From Galdieria sulphuraria (Eukaryota > Rhodophyta > Bangiophyceae > Galdieriales > Galdieriaceae): a DNA stretch of 17,144 nucleotides. The notes beneath the pieces were generated by a model. That model was not told the DNA's origin. It saw only the letters and a program-made list of their open reading frames with translations, and made no database searches. The DNA lies in the NCBI RefSeq assembly GCF_000341285.1, contig NW_005178440.1:141172-158315 (forward strand). The letters run 5' to 3'. Position 1 is the stretch's first letter, and each line of letters opens with the position of its first letter. The translations under genes and the position numbers were made by a program. Below, one piece after another: positions 6,632-13,549 of the stretch.

Positions 6632-7564
6632 ATGAGTAATGGCTTAGATAATATTAACAATGATAATATTATTAAAGACTTTCAACGTGTTATTAGAAAC
6701 AAGATAAAACTCAATTCAATAAGAACAACAAAAAGATTACACAATCTAAAACAAATAAAACCACTTCAAATAAGACAAGGTATCTGGTTTATATGTCCTT
6801 GCTGCGAAAATACTTTACCTAGAGCACAATTAGAAAAAAAATCATATATTTGTATTTATTGTAATTATTATTTTCCATTACCTAGCCATAAGCGAATTCA
6901 AGAAATAATAGATCAAAATACTTGGACTCCTATAAATACTAATCTAATTTCAACTGATCCATTAGGATTTTACGACATTAAGGCTTATAATTCTAGATTA
7001 GAAGAAAATAAGATAAAGACTAAATTGCAAGACGCAGTGGAAACTGGAATTGGATTAATTAATGGTATTAAGGTCGCTTGTGCTGTAATGGATTTCCGAT
7101 TTATGGGAGGAAGTATGGGATCGGCTGTAGGTGAAAAAATTACTCGCCTTATAGAGCAAGCAACTTTATATAAATTACCAGTAATTATCTTTTGTGCTTC
7201 TGGAGGCGCTCGTATGCAAGAAGGTATTTTAAGTTTGATGCAAATGGCAAAAATTTCATCAGTTTTAGCTAAACACAAAAATGCATCTCTTTTATATATT
7301 TCTGTATTAACTTCTCCTACTACTGGTGGTGTTACAGCTAGTTTTGGTATGTTAGGTGATATAATTATAGCTGAACCTAGAGCTGTAGTAGCCTTTGCTG
7401 GACGAAGAGTTATTGAGCAAACAATTAAACAAAAATTACCTCCAGATTTTCAGATTGCTGAATTATTATGGAAGAAAGGTTTTGTGGATTTAATCATACA
7501 ACGAACTGAATTAAAAAATAAATTGTATCAATTACTTAGATTACATTGTCAGGTAGTTCTATAA
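6632..7564 (+). CDS. accD: Acetyl-CoA carboxylase carboxyltransferase beta subunit
   Basis: A 310-residue stromal enzyme subunit that, with AccA, transfers the carboxyl group from biotin to acetyl-CoA to give malonyl-CoA, the committed step of fatty acid synthesis. The N-terminal zinc finger has Cys55-x2-Cys58 and Cys74-x2-Cys77 (ICPCCEN and YICIYCNYY). The crotonase-like core follows: DFRFMGGSMGSAVGEKI, the CoA and oxyanion segment SGGARMQEG, and TTGGVTASFGMLGDIIIAEP. The end, KLPPDFQIAELLWKKGFVD, is typical. Length is close to bacterial AccD, without the large insertions of land plants. About 45 lysine-rich residues precede the zinc finger. It is second in the run psbX-accD-psbV-petJ. Confidence 0.97.
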   Translation: MSNGLDNINNDNIIKDFQRVIRNKIKLNSIRTTKRLHNLKQIKPLQIRQGIWFICPCCENTLPRAQLEKKSYICIYCNYYFPLPSHKRIQEIIDQNTWTPINTNLISTDPLGFYDIKAYNSRLEENKIKTKLQDAVETGIGLINGIKVACAVMDFRFMGGSMGSAVGEKITRLIEQATLYKLPVIIFCASGGARMQEGILSLMQMAKISSVLAKHKNASLLYISVLTSPTTGGVTASFGMLGDIIIAEPRAVVAFAGRRVIEQTIKQKLPPDFQIAELLWKKGFVDLIIQRTELKNKLYQLLRLHCQVVL

Positions 7565-7657
7565 AAATAATTTTATAATTATGAAATAATATAATTTGTA
7601 TTTAAAATAAAAATTTATTTCATAATATGCTATATATAATTAAGGATATTTAATATT

Positions 7658-8161
7658 ATGTCTAAAAAAAATTTTTACTTTAATTTTAAGATTGCTATTT
7701 TGTCCATAATTTATATTATAATTAGTAATGCAAATCTTGCATCTGCGAATGATCTTGATGAAAAATCAAGAACAGTATTATTAAATGAAAATGGCAAAAC
7801 CATAACATTAACAACAGAACAAGTAAAAAAAGGTAAACGCTTATTTAATAGTAATTGTGCACAATGTCACAGCGGTGGTGGTACTAAGACTAACCCTAAT
7901 ATCGGACTAGATATCAAATCTTTACAATCAGCAACTCCGAAGAGAGATAATATTGAAGCTTTAATAGACTATATGAAAAATCCTACAACTTATGACGGAA
8001 CTGAATCAATTGCTGAAATTCATCCAAGTATAAAAAGTGCTGATATTTTTCCTAAAATGCGCAATATGACAGATGATGATTTGTTTGCTATCGCTGGTCA
8101 TATTTTATTACAATCTAATATAGCATCAGAGAAATGGGGAGGAGGTAAAGTTTATTATTAA
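7658..8161 (+). CDS. psbV: Cytochrome c550 of photosystem II (PsbV)
   Basis: A 167-residue precursor of a lumenal extrinsic protein that stabilises the manganese cluster in cyanobacteria and red algae. The signal peptide has a hydrophobic core (IAILSIIYIIIS) and should be cut after ASA at residue 30, leaving 137 residues, the normal mature size. The haem site is Cys67-Ala-Gln-Cys70-His71. Family segments include GGGTKTNPNIGLDIKSLQSATPKRD, the histidine in EIHPSIKSADIFPKMRNM, which fits the second axial ligand, and the end WGGGKVYY. The ATG at 7658 follows AAGGAT by about ten bases. It precedes petJ, another c-type cytochrome, on the same strand. Confidence 0.97.
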   Translation: MSKKNFYFNFKIAILSIIYIIISNANLASANDLDEKSRTVLLNENGKTITLTTEQVKKGKRLFNSNCAQCHSGGGTKTNPNIGLDIKSLQSATPKRDNIEALIDYMKNPTTYDGTESIAEIHPSIKSADIFPKMRNMTDDDLFAIAGHILLQSNIASEKWGGGKVYY

Positions 8162-8225
8162 ATTATAAATAAATAAATTGAGTATTATAATATATAAGAA
8201 CAATATTTATTATTAAAATAATAAT

Positions 8226-8240
8226 AAGGAGATAAACTTG
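8226..8240 (+). promoter_or_regulatory. Strong ribosome-binding site deciding the petJ TTG start
   Basis: AAGGAG at 8226-8231 stands six bases before TTG at 8238-8240. No in-frame ATG lies nearby in either direction, and the next codons give a proper signal peptide (KRKF then a hydrophobic run), so the site supports initiation at TTG. Confidence 0.7.
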
Positions 8241-8573
8241 AAAAGGAAATTTATATTAATTTTATTTATTATTAGTAATTTATTTAGTAATTCACTAGTT
8301 GCATTCGCAGCAGATTTAAGTAATGGTGAACAAATTTTTTCTGCAAATTGTGCTGCTTGTCATACTGGAGGAAATAATGTAATTATGCCTGAAAAAACTC
8401 TTAAAAAAGAATCTTTAGAAGCTAATAAGGTTAACACGGTTGAAGCTATTACTTATCAAGTTACTAACGGTAAAAATGCTATGCCTGCATTTGGTGGACG
8501 ACTAAGTGATACTGATATTGAAGATGTAGCAAATTATATTCTAACGCAAGCTGAAAAGGGTTGGTCTAATTAA
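8238..8573 (+). CDS. petJ: Cytochrome c6 (c553), TTG start
   Basis: A 111-residue precursor of the soluble lumenal electron carrier from cytochrome b6f to photosystem I. The signal peptide ([20 protein letters not shown]) should be cut near AFA, residue 24, leaving about 87 residues. Haem attachment is Cys38-Ala-Ala-Cys41-His42, and Met82 in NAMPAFGG is the expected sixth ligand. There is no ATG before the haem site that keeps the signal peptide. The frame opens with TTG at 8238, six bases after a strong AAGGAG site, so TTG is the probable start. The stop lies at the foot of a 30-bp hairpin. The docking partner PsaF is encoded upstream in this window. Confidence 0.95.
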   Translation: MKRKFILILFIISNLFSNSLVAFAADLSNGEQIFSANCAACHTGGNNVIMPEKTLKKESLEANKVNTVEAITYQVTNGKNAMPAFGGRLSDTDIEDVANYILTQAEKGWSN

Positions 8574-8639
8574 ATAAATTTATAATATAAAAAATTATAA
8601 ATTTATTAGTTTATAATTTTTTATATTATAAATTTATTT
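8572..8639 (+). terminator. 30-bp inverted repeat after petJ
   Basis: Arms 8572-8601 and 8610-8639 pair perfectly around an 8-base loop (TTTATTAG). It starts inside the petJ stop codon and ends 5 bases before trnR(CCG). It is almost pure A and T. It is likely a 3' end-forming or stabilising hairpin for the petJ mRNA. Confidence 0.85.
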
Positions 8640-8643
8640 TAAA

Positions 8644-8716
8644 AGGCATGTAGCTCAAAGGATAGAGTATCAAATTCCGATTTTGAAAGTAAAGGGTTCG
8701 AATCCCTTCATGCCTT
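8644..8716 (+). tRNA. trnR(CCG): tRNA-Arg(CCG)
   Basis: The acceptor stem AGGCATG/CATGCCT is fully paired. The D arm is GCTC-AAAGGATA-GAGT. The anticodon stem TCAAA/TTTGA encloses TTCCGAT with anticodon CCG, and the T arm is AAGGG-TTCGAAT-CCCTT. The discriminator base is T, unusual for arginine, where A or G is common. Confidence 0.9.
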
Positions 8717-8747
8717 AATTATTATAATTTCCTTTTATAAAGATAAA

Positions 8748-9023
8748 GGGACTGCTATGGTCTTGACGCTAATTAAGATATATTTTATGATGCAAGTCGA
8801 GAGATTAAACTCTCGTTAATCAAATATAAAATTAAATGCAAACAATATTATCAAATTCTCTAGATCTTGTGTATTTACAGCATAAAGAATTTTATATAGA
8901 TAAAACCAATTTTATATAATTTATAATACTCATTTGTCTTCTAAGTAAGTGAAACTTACTAAACTTGTGAATGAATAAAATATATCTGATTAACGGACGT
9001 GGGTTCGAATCCCACCAGTTCCA
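8748..9023 (+). ncRNA. ssrA: tmRNA (ssrA), one-piece, with proteolysis tag
   Basis: The 5' end GGGACTG pairs with CAGTTCC at the 3' end, including the G3·U70 pair that marks alanine charging. The 5' part reads GGTCTTGACG and the 3' part is a T arm, GTGGG-TTCGAAT-CCCAC, with discriminator A, the classic tmRNA layout. The internal reading frame begins with resume codon GCA at 8838 and encodes the tag ANNIIKFSRSCVFTA, ending with TAA at 8883-8885. The NNII-FSR core resembles tags known from other red algal plastids. It rescues stalled plastid ribosomes and marks the unfinished protein for proteolysis. The ends are set by the acceptor stem. It lies between trnR(CCG) and trnI(CAU) on the same strand. 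Confidence 0.93.
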
Positions 9024-9028
9024 AATAA

Positions 9029-9114
9029 GCATCTGTGGCCGAGTGGTTGAAGGCAGCGGACTCATAATCCGTTTCTCTAACGAGACATCGCTGGTTCGAA
9101 CCCAGCCGGATGCA
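9029..9114 (+). tRNA. trnI(CAU): tRNA-Ile(CAU) with long variable arm
   Basis: The acceptor stem GCATCTG/CGGATGC with A73 is like the GCATCCA...TGGATGCA ends of plastid tRNA-Ile(CAU). The D arm is GCC-GAGTGGTTGAA-GGC. The anticodon stem GCGGA/TCCGT encloses CTCATAA with anticodon CAT. The T arm is GCTGG-TTCGAAC-CCAGC. The variable region is 17 bases (TTCTCTAACGAGACATC) and can form the stem TCTC/GAGA, as in type II serine tRNAs. C34 should be changed to lysidine by TilS, encoded at 931-2223, so that it reads AUA. The alternative is a serine tRNA with a changed anticodon, but serine tRNAs normally have G73 and this one has A73. Methionine is unlikely from the body. Confidence 0.8.
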
Positions 9115-9118
9115 TTGT

Positions 9119-10228
9119 TTATTCGAAAAATAAAAATAAGATGCATAAAATTATTGAACAAAAAATATTAGGAAACCATGCTCCTATTTTGGCATTAATT
9201 ATTAGTAGTTGCGCAAGTGCATCTGTTATAAAAGCTATTATATAATAGTTAAGGATAATAAAAACACTAATAGTAAAAGCAATTTGTTTATTTGTTTCCT
9301 CCATTTGACTGCCTAAAATACAACCTATTAATGATAAAATAATGCAACTAAAGGGTATAGCATATCTTTGTTCTATTCTAACACTAACTTTTCTAGCCTC
9401 TTTTATATTATTTGTTTCTAATAGTAAATTACGGTATGTTATTGCTTCATCCAGGTTCATTACATCTATATTTCTTTTTTTTAAGCTTAGTTCTAATGGT
9501 CTTTTTGATATTTTTAAGTCTTTATTTTCATAACATTTAAAATTCATAATTGATGTGTAATGACCTATAGGAGTAAGATGATAAACATTTCCAAAATAAA
9601 AAATCCAATTTTTTACCTTTTCATCCCATACAGCTTTGTCTGAAGAAATAATGATTTCCGGTTTTTGTTTATAAAAATTTATTACTAACACATTATTCAT
9701 AAAATTACCATCAAAAGATTGGGAATAAAAAAGTTGTTTAAGTCCTTCTTCTGGGTTTTGATAGTATTCTTTGTATAAAATGTCAAATCTTCTATTGTCA
9801 AGAGATTTATTCTCTTTAGATTCTCTCAGCAACTCATTAGCCCTATAATTTGATACAGGCACTATTAAGTCATTTATAAAGAAAGCAGAAATAGCTATCA
9901 ATATGCCAAATACAATAGTGGATCGTAACCACTTATAACTTGATATACCTAATGACCTAAATCCAATTAGTTCTTTATTATTTGCTAATTGATTAAAGGT
10001 TATTAAAGTAGCAAATAATGAAGCTAAAGGAAATGATAAAAATATAAAATAGGGAGATTTATAAAGTAAAATTTTCCCAGCTATTTTAAAGGGAAGACCT
10101 TCTACAACTCTACGAACCAACTCAAATAATATACCTACAGAAAGTGTAATTGAAGTAAATGCGCTTGTACTAATAATAAAAGGACCAATTAATAGTTGTA
10201 AAATATAACGATCAATAATTGCAAACAT
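9119..10228 (-). CDS. LptF/LptG-family (YjgP/YjgQ) permease
   Basis: A 369-residue membrane protein. About three transmembrane segments lie in residues 1-120 (IGPFIISTSAFTSITLSVGI; SPYFIFLSFPLASLFATLIT; STIVFGILIAISAFFINDLI). A soluble, beta-rich middle part spans about 130-260, and three more hydrophobic segments lie near the C-terminus. The start MFAIIDRYILQLLIGPF and the motif ELIGFRSLGIS are typical of the LptF/LptG family, which with LptB extracts lipopolysaccharide from the inner membrane of Gram-negative bacteria. The ATP-binding partner is encoded immediately upstream (10281-11000), with 52 bases between. Only one permease is in the window, although bacteria use an LptF/LptG pair. The substrate in a plastid is unknown. 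It ends 4 bases from trnI(CAU), on the other strand. Confidence 0.88.
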   Translation of the reverse strand: MFAIIDRYILQLLIGPFIISTSAFTSITLSVGILFELVRRVVEGLPFKIAGKILLYKSPYFIFLSFPLASLFATLITFNQLANNKELIGFRSLGISSYKWLRSTIVFGILIAISAFFINDLIVPVSNYRANELLRESKENKSLDNRRFDILYKEYYQNPEEGLKQLFYSQSFDGNFMNNVLVINFYKQKPEIIISSDKAVWDEKVKNWIFYFGNVYHLTPIGHYTSIMNFKCYENKDLKISKRPLELSLKKRNIDVMNLDEAITYRNLLLETNNIKEARKVSVRIEQRYAIPFSCIILSLIGCILGSQMEETNKQIAFTISVFIILNYYIIAFITDALAQLLIINAKIGAWFPNIFCSIILCILFLFFE

Positions 10229-10280
10229 ATAGTTTTTTATTTAAAATTTTCAATGGTTCTTATTATAAATATAATTTTTT

Positions 10281-11000
10281 TTATAAGGTAAAATCATTAC
10301 CTAAATAAGATTCTCTAACTGCTTTGTTTTCTATTAATTGTCGAGTTGTACCAGATGCTAAAATATTATTACCTGATAAAATATACGATCTATGTGTTAT
10401 TTTAAGTGTTTCTCTAACATTATGATCTGTAATTAGTATTCCAATACCGGATTTATTTAAATTTACAATTATTTCTTGCAACTCTGAAATAGATATGGGA
10501 TCTATACCCGCGAAAGGTTCATCTAAGAGCAAAAACTTGGGTTTTATAATTACAGCTCTTGCTATTTCTAATTTTCTTCTTTCTCCACCAGAAATATATG
10601 AACCAAAAGTATTTAATGTTTTATCTATTTGAAAGTATGATGTAAATGATTTTATAATATTACTTTCTATTGTTTTAGAATAATCTAGTTCTTCTAAAGC
10701 TAATTTTAAATTATCCTTTACTGTTAATCTTCTGAATATGCTAGATTCTTGAGGGAGATAGCATATCCCCAATCTTGCTCTTTGATGCATGGGCACATTA
10801 GTAATATCTTCTCCATTGAGCAATACCTTGCCTTTATCTGGCTTGCTTATACCGGTTATGATTTTAAAAATACTAGTTTTACCTGTTCCGTTTGGCCCCA
10901 ATAAACCTAAAATTTCGTATTGTGAAAAAGTAATATGTAAATTATCTAATATACATTTTTTTTTATATAATTTACAGATTTTTTCTAAAATGATCTTCAT
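10281..11000 (-). CDS. lptB: LptB-like ABC transporter ATPase
   Basis: A 239-residue nucleotide-binding subunit. The Walker A motif GPNGTGKT is at 35-42, the Q-loop in YLPQESSIFRRLTV at 82-95, the signature SGGERRKLEIARA at 137-149, Walker B FLLLDEPFAGIDP at 157-169, and the switch histidine at 193. The end SYLGNDFTL closely resembles the LptB C-terminus (YLGxDFxL), and RARLGICYLPQESSIFRRLTV is also LptB-like, which separates it from SufC (ycf16) and other plastid ABC ATPases. It is likely to energise the permease gene that follows at 9119-10228. It lies 40 bases after infC on the same strand, suggesting an infC-lptB-permease transcript. The symbol follows the family; plastid annotations may use another name. 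Confidence 0.87.
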   Translation of the reverse strand: MKIILEKICKLYKKKCILDNLHITFSQYEILGLLGPNGTGKTSIFKIITGISKPDKGKVLLNGEDITNVPMHQRARLGICYLPQESSIFRRLTVKDNLKLALEELDYSKTIESNIIKSFTSYFQIDKTLNTFGSYISGGERRKLEIARAVIIKPKFLLLDEPFAGIDPISISELQEIIVNLNKSGIGILITDHNVRETLKITHRSYILSGNNILASGTTRQLIENKAVRESYLGNDFTL

Positions 11001-11040
11001 ATTAATTTGTTAATTATTTATAATTTATATTATTATAATT

Positions 11041-11586
11041 TTATGTTTTTTTTGGTAATAACATAATATATAAGTTTTTCCCTTCTTTATCAAAAACTTT
11101 TTCATGTTCTGCAATATGCGAGAGATTATGAATTATTTTTTCAATTAGCTTTTCTGCAAGATCGATATATTGAATTTCTCTTCCTTTAAAAGTTAAGCTA
11201 ATTTTTACTTTGTTACCTAACTTTAAAAATTTTATTGCTTGATTGATCCTGACTTGGTAGTCGTGATCTTCTATTTTATAGCGCATTTTTATTTCTTTAA
11301 CTGTAACTTGCTGTTGTTTTTTTTTTGCTTCTCGAGACCTTTTTTCTTGAGTAAATTTAAATTTCCCATAGTCTATAATTCTTACTACTGGGGGTTCTGT
11401 TTTATCATTAATTAAAACTAGATCTAAGTTTTTTTCTTCAGCTAATTTTAAAGCCTCTTCTATCTTGTAAATTCCTAATTGATAGTTTTTTTCATCAATT
11501 ATTCGTACTGTAGGGAAAGATATTTTATTATTAATAATAAATTTATTCTTATCAAAAGAATTTTTCTGTTTCGATTTTTCTAACAC
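11041..11586 (-). CDS. infC: Translation initiation factor IF-3
   Basis: A 181-residue factor that binds the 30S subunit, prevents subunit association and checks start-codon pairing. The N-terminal domain has FPTVRIIDEKNYQLGIYKIEEAL and EPPVVRIIDYGKFKFTQEKR; the linker is lysine-rich (REAKKKQQQVTVKEIKMR); and the C-terminal domain has KFLKLGNKVKISLTFKGREI. All are clear IF-3 signatures. No ATG stands near the start of the frame: the first internal Met is in KEIKMR, too far in. The GTG at 11586 (GTGTTAGAA) is the likely start, though ATA or ATT codons upstream in frame cannot be ruled out; bacterial infC often uses a rare start for autoregulation. It is first in infC-lptB-permease and divergent from ilvH. 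Confidence 0.95.
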   Translation of the reverse strand: MLEKSKQKNSFDKNKFIINNKISFPTVRIIDEKNYQLGIYKIEEALKLAEEKNLDLVLINDKTEPPVVRIIDYGKFKFTQEKRSREAKKKQQQVTVKEIKMRYKIEDHDYQVRINQAIKFLKLGNKVKISLTFKGREIQYIDLAEKLIEKIIHNLSHIAEHEKVFDKEGKNLYIMLLPKKT

Positions 11587-11777
11587 AGCTTTTATTTTAT
11601 TTACTAGATTGATATAAATTATTACTTAATTGCTTTATTATAATAAATTTATCATATAGCATATAGCAATATATAGATTTTTATTGATAAAACAAAAAAT
11701 ATTTTTTTATCAAGTATTTATAAAATTATTAATACATTAATAATAAATATAAAATAAATTAAATAAACTCAAGAATA

Positions 11778-12323
11778 ATGAAACACACACTATCTGTTTT
11801 AGTAGAAGATGAATCTGGTGTTTTAACTCGTATTTCTGGATTATTTGCCAGACGTGGATTCAATATAGATAGCCTAGCTGTTGGTCCAGCTGAAAAAGCT
11901 GGTATATCAAGAATTACAATGGTTGTGAGAGGTGATAATAGAATTATAGAACAAATTACGAAACATCTTTATAAATTGGTAAATGTATTAAAAATTCAAG
12001 ATATAACCAATATTCCATGTGTTGAAAGAGAATTAATGCTAATAAAAGTAAGAACTGGGGATAATAAAAGAAATGAAGTACTAGAAATTGCTAATATTTT
12101 TAGAGCACGTGTTGTTGATTTATCGGAATATTTTGTTATTTTAGAGATTACAGGAGATCCGGGAAAAATGGCTGCAATTGAAAAGTTATTAGAAAAATAT
12201 GGCATCTGTGAGATTGCTAGGACAGGTAAGATTGCTCTTACAAGAGAATCTAAAATAAATACTGAAATTCTACGTCTGAATACTATGATTAATAATAATG
12301 AAATTAGGGGTGGAGGGACTTGA
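11778..12323 (+). CDS. ilvH: Acetolactate synthase small (regulatory) subunit
   Basis: A 181-residue regulatory subunit that activates acetohydroxyacid synthase and confers feedback inhibition by valine in branched-chain amino acid synthesis. The N-terminal ACT domain is clear: [20 protein letters not shown], then [15 protein letters not shown], and SRITMVVRG. The second domain has ERELMLIKV and [14 protein letters not shown], followed by [16 protein letters not shown]. Length is normal. The catalytic subunit IlvB is not in this window. The last seven codons, including the stop at 12321-12323, lie in trnL(UAA) on the opposite strand, so the final residues IRGGGT come from tRNA sequence read in antisense. 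It shares a 191-base upstream spacer with infC. Confidence 0.96.
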   Translation: MKHTLSVLVEDESGVLTRISGLFARRGFNIDSLAVGPAEKAGISRITMVVRGDNRIIEQITKHLYKLVNVLKIQDITNIPCVERELMLIKVRTGDNKRNEVLEIANIFRARVVDLSEYFVILEITGDPGKMAAIEKLLEKYGICEIARTGKIALTRESKINTEILRLNTMINNNEIRGGGT

Positions 12324-12389
12324 ACCCTCACGATTTATGAAAATCAACAGATTTTAAGTCTGTTATGTCTACCATTCCAACACACCCCC
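12305..12389 (-). tRNA. trnL(UAA): tRNA-Leu(UAA), without intron
   Basis: Reverse strand, type II. The acceptor stem is GGGGGTG/CACCCCT with discriminator A, the D arm contains GGTAGACA, the anticodon stem ACAGA/TCTGT encloses CTTAAAA with anticodon TAA, and there is a long variable arm. The T arm is GAGGG-TTCAAGT-CCCTC. The group I intron common in this gene in other plastids and cyanobacteria is absent. Its 3' 19 bases overlap the end of ilvH in antisense. Confidence 0.94.
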
Positions 12390-12404
12390 ATTAAATGGGG
12401 AATA

Positions 12405-12475
12405 AGGCGGCACCCAGATTTGAACTGGGGATAAAGGATTTGCAATCCTCTGCCTTACCACTTGGCCATACCGCC
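12405..12475 (-). tRNA. trnC(GCA): tRNA-Cys(GCA)
   Basis: Reverse strand. The acceptor stem is GGCGGTA/TGCCGCC with discriminator T, the identity base for cysteine. The anticodon loop TTGCAAA gives anticodon GCA, and the T arm contains CCAGTTCAAATCTGG. A short CCCCATTAAATGGGG palindrome (12386-12400) lies between this gene and trnL(UAA). Confidence 0.95.
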
Positions 12476-12519
12476 TTATAAATTTATTTCTTATAATATA
12501 AGATATATTAGAAAATGAT

Positions 12520-13437
12520 TTATTTATCCATAAATAAACTACTCTTTAGTATATCTTCAGCTTCTATACTAACTAAATCTTTTTTAGTTAAAACCCTATT
12601 TAATGAATTAAAGATTCTGTTAGCTTGTCTCATTCTTGCTCTATCTATAGCATTTCTAATACTTCTTGCATTAGCAAAATGAGGCTGATTCATTCTTCTT
12701 TTTATATATTCTAATAAGACTTCTTTTCCTTCTTGAGTTAATTGATATTGTTGTTCTTCTAGCATGAGTATTCCAATTTCTAATAATTCTTCTGCTGTAT
12801 AATCAGGGAAATCTACATGATTTGTTATACGTGAAGATAAACCTGGATTTGATTGATAAAACCTCTCCATTTTATCCTTGTATCCTGCTAAAATCACTAC
12901 TAAGTCATTTCTCTGATTTTCCATTACTTGCAATAAAATTTCTATAGCTTCAGATCCATAATCTCTCTCATTATCAGGTTTATATAAATAATAAGCTTCA
13001 TCAATAAATAAAACACCGCCCATGGCTCGTTTTAAGACTTCTTTTGTTTTGGGGGCAGTGTGTCCTATATATTGTCCTACTAAGTCATCTCTAGTTACAG
13101 TTAATAAATGTCCTTTTCTTATATATCCTAATAAGTATAAAATATCTGCCATTTTTGTTGCTACAGTTGTTTTACCAGTTCCAGGACTTCCTGTAAAAGA
13201 CATGTGTAAACCTGGATTTGCTTGAGGTAAGTTTAATTGCATTCTTAATTTATCTATTAAAAGTAGAGCAGCTATTTCTTTTATTCTATTTTTTACTGGT
13301 ACTAATCCTATTAATTCTTTATCTAACTGGTTTAATACCTCTTGAATTTTTGTTTTTTTATACTCTTCTTGTATATTAATAAGAGTATCGTCGTTAATAT
13401 TTTCTTCTTTATATTTTGTTTCAGTTATTACATTCAT
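12520..13437 (-). CDS. cbbX: Red-type Rubisco activase CbbX
   Basis: A 305-residue AAA+ ATPase that remodels inhibited red-type Rubisco by pulling the C-terminal tail of the large subunit. Counting from the chosen start, Walker [10 protein letters not shown] is at 83-91 and Walker [12 protein letters not shown] at 142-152. The pore-loop region has [15 protein letters not shown], and the arginine-containing [16 protein letters not shown] follows. The frame opens at 13485, but the ATG at 13437 ([11 protein letters not shown]) is preferred because AAAGGAAAA precedes it and the extra 16 residues ([16 protein letters not shown]) do not look like CbbX. It lies 112 bases after rbcS, with a 23-bp hairpin in the spacer. 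Confidence 0.96.
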   Translation of the reverse strand: MNVITETKYKEENINDDTLINIQEEYKKTKIQEVLNQLDKELIGLVPVKNRIKEIAALLLIDKLRMQLNLPQANPGLHMSFTGSPGTGKTTVATKMADILYLLGYIRKGHLLTVTRDDLVGQYIGHTAPKTKEVLKRAMGGVLFIDEAYYLYKPDNERDYGSEAIEILLQVMENQRNDLVVILAGYKDKMERFYQSNPGLSSRITNHVDFPDYTAEELLEIGILMLEEQQYQLTQEGKEVLLEYIKRRMNQPHFANARSIRNAIDRARMRQANRIFNSLNRVLTKKDLVSIEAEDILKSSLFMDK

Positions 13438-13480
13438 ATTTAATTTTCCTTTCTTCTTAGTTATTATTTTGAAGTATATA

Positions 13481-13531
13481 AACAAAAATATGTTCTATTT
13501 ATATTATTTATAAATAGAACATATTTTTGTT
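13481..13531 (-). terminator. 23-bp inverted repeat between rbcS and cbbX
   Basis: Arms 13481-13503 and 13509-13531 pair perfectly around a 5-base loop. It follows the rbcS stop by 18 bases on the reverse strand and precedes the cbbX ribosome-binding site. It may end or protect the rbcL-rbcS message and so set a lower level of cbbX mRNA. Confidence 0.8.
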
Positions 13532-13549
13532 ATTAATTATAAATTAAAT

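Noticed and set aside
6985-7278. 97-codon reverse-strand frame inside accD
   Set aside because: Antisense shadow of the carboxyltransferase core.
8723-8728. TATAAT as an ssrA promoter
   Set aside because: No -35 box at suitable distance; such hexamers are frequent in this composition and ssrA may be cotranscribed with trnR.
9029-9114. Serine or methionine identity for the CAU tRNA
   Set aside because: A73 and the GCATC/GGATGC ends fit isoleucine(CAU); the anticodon does not read serine codons, and a type II body is not expected for methionine.
8892-9171. Short frames on both strands over ssrA and trnI(CAU)
   Set aside because: They cross structural RNA genes; peptides such as GWVRTSDVSLEKR are translated tRNA, a common annotation artefact.
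9342-9533. 63-codon + strand frame inside the LptF/G-like gene
   Set aside because: Antisense to a membrane-protein gene with clear family pattern; hydrophobic only because it mirrors AT-rich codons.
10281-11000. Possibility that the ABC ATPase is SufC (ycf16)
   Set aside because: The C-terminus YLGNDFTL and the SSIFRRLTV region are LptB-like, and the neighbour is an LptF/G permease rather than sufB.
11684-11713. 9-bp inverted repeat in the infC-ilvH spacer
   Set aside because: Short arms, a 12-base loop and nearly pure A/T sequence make chance likely.
11996-12331. 111-codon reverse-strand frame over ilvH and trnL(UAA)
   Set aside because: It starts in a tRNA gene and is antisense to the conserved second ilvH domain.
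13022-13225. 67-codon + strand frame inside cbbX
   Set aside because: Antisense to the AAA+ core.
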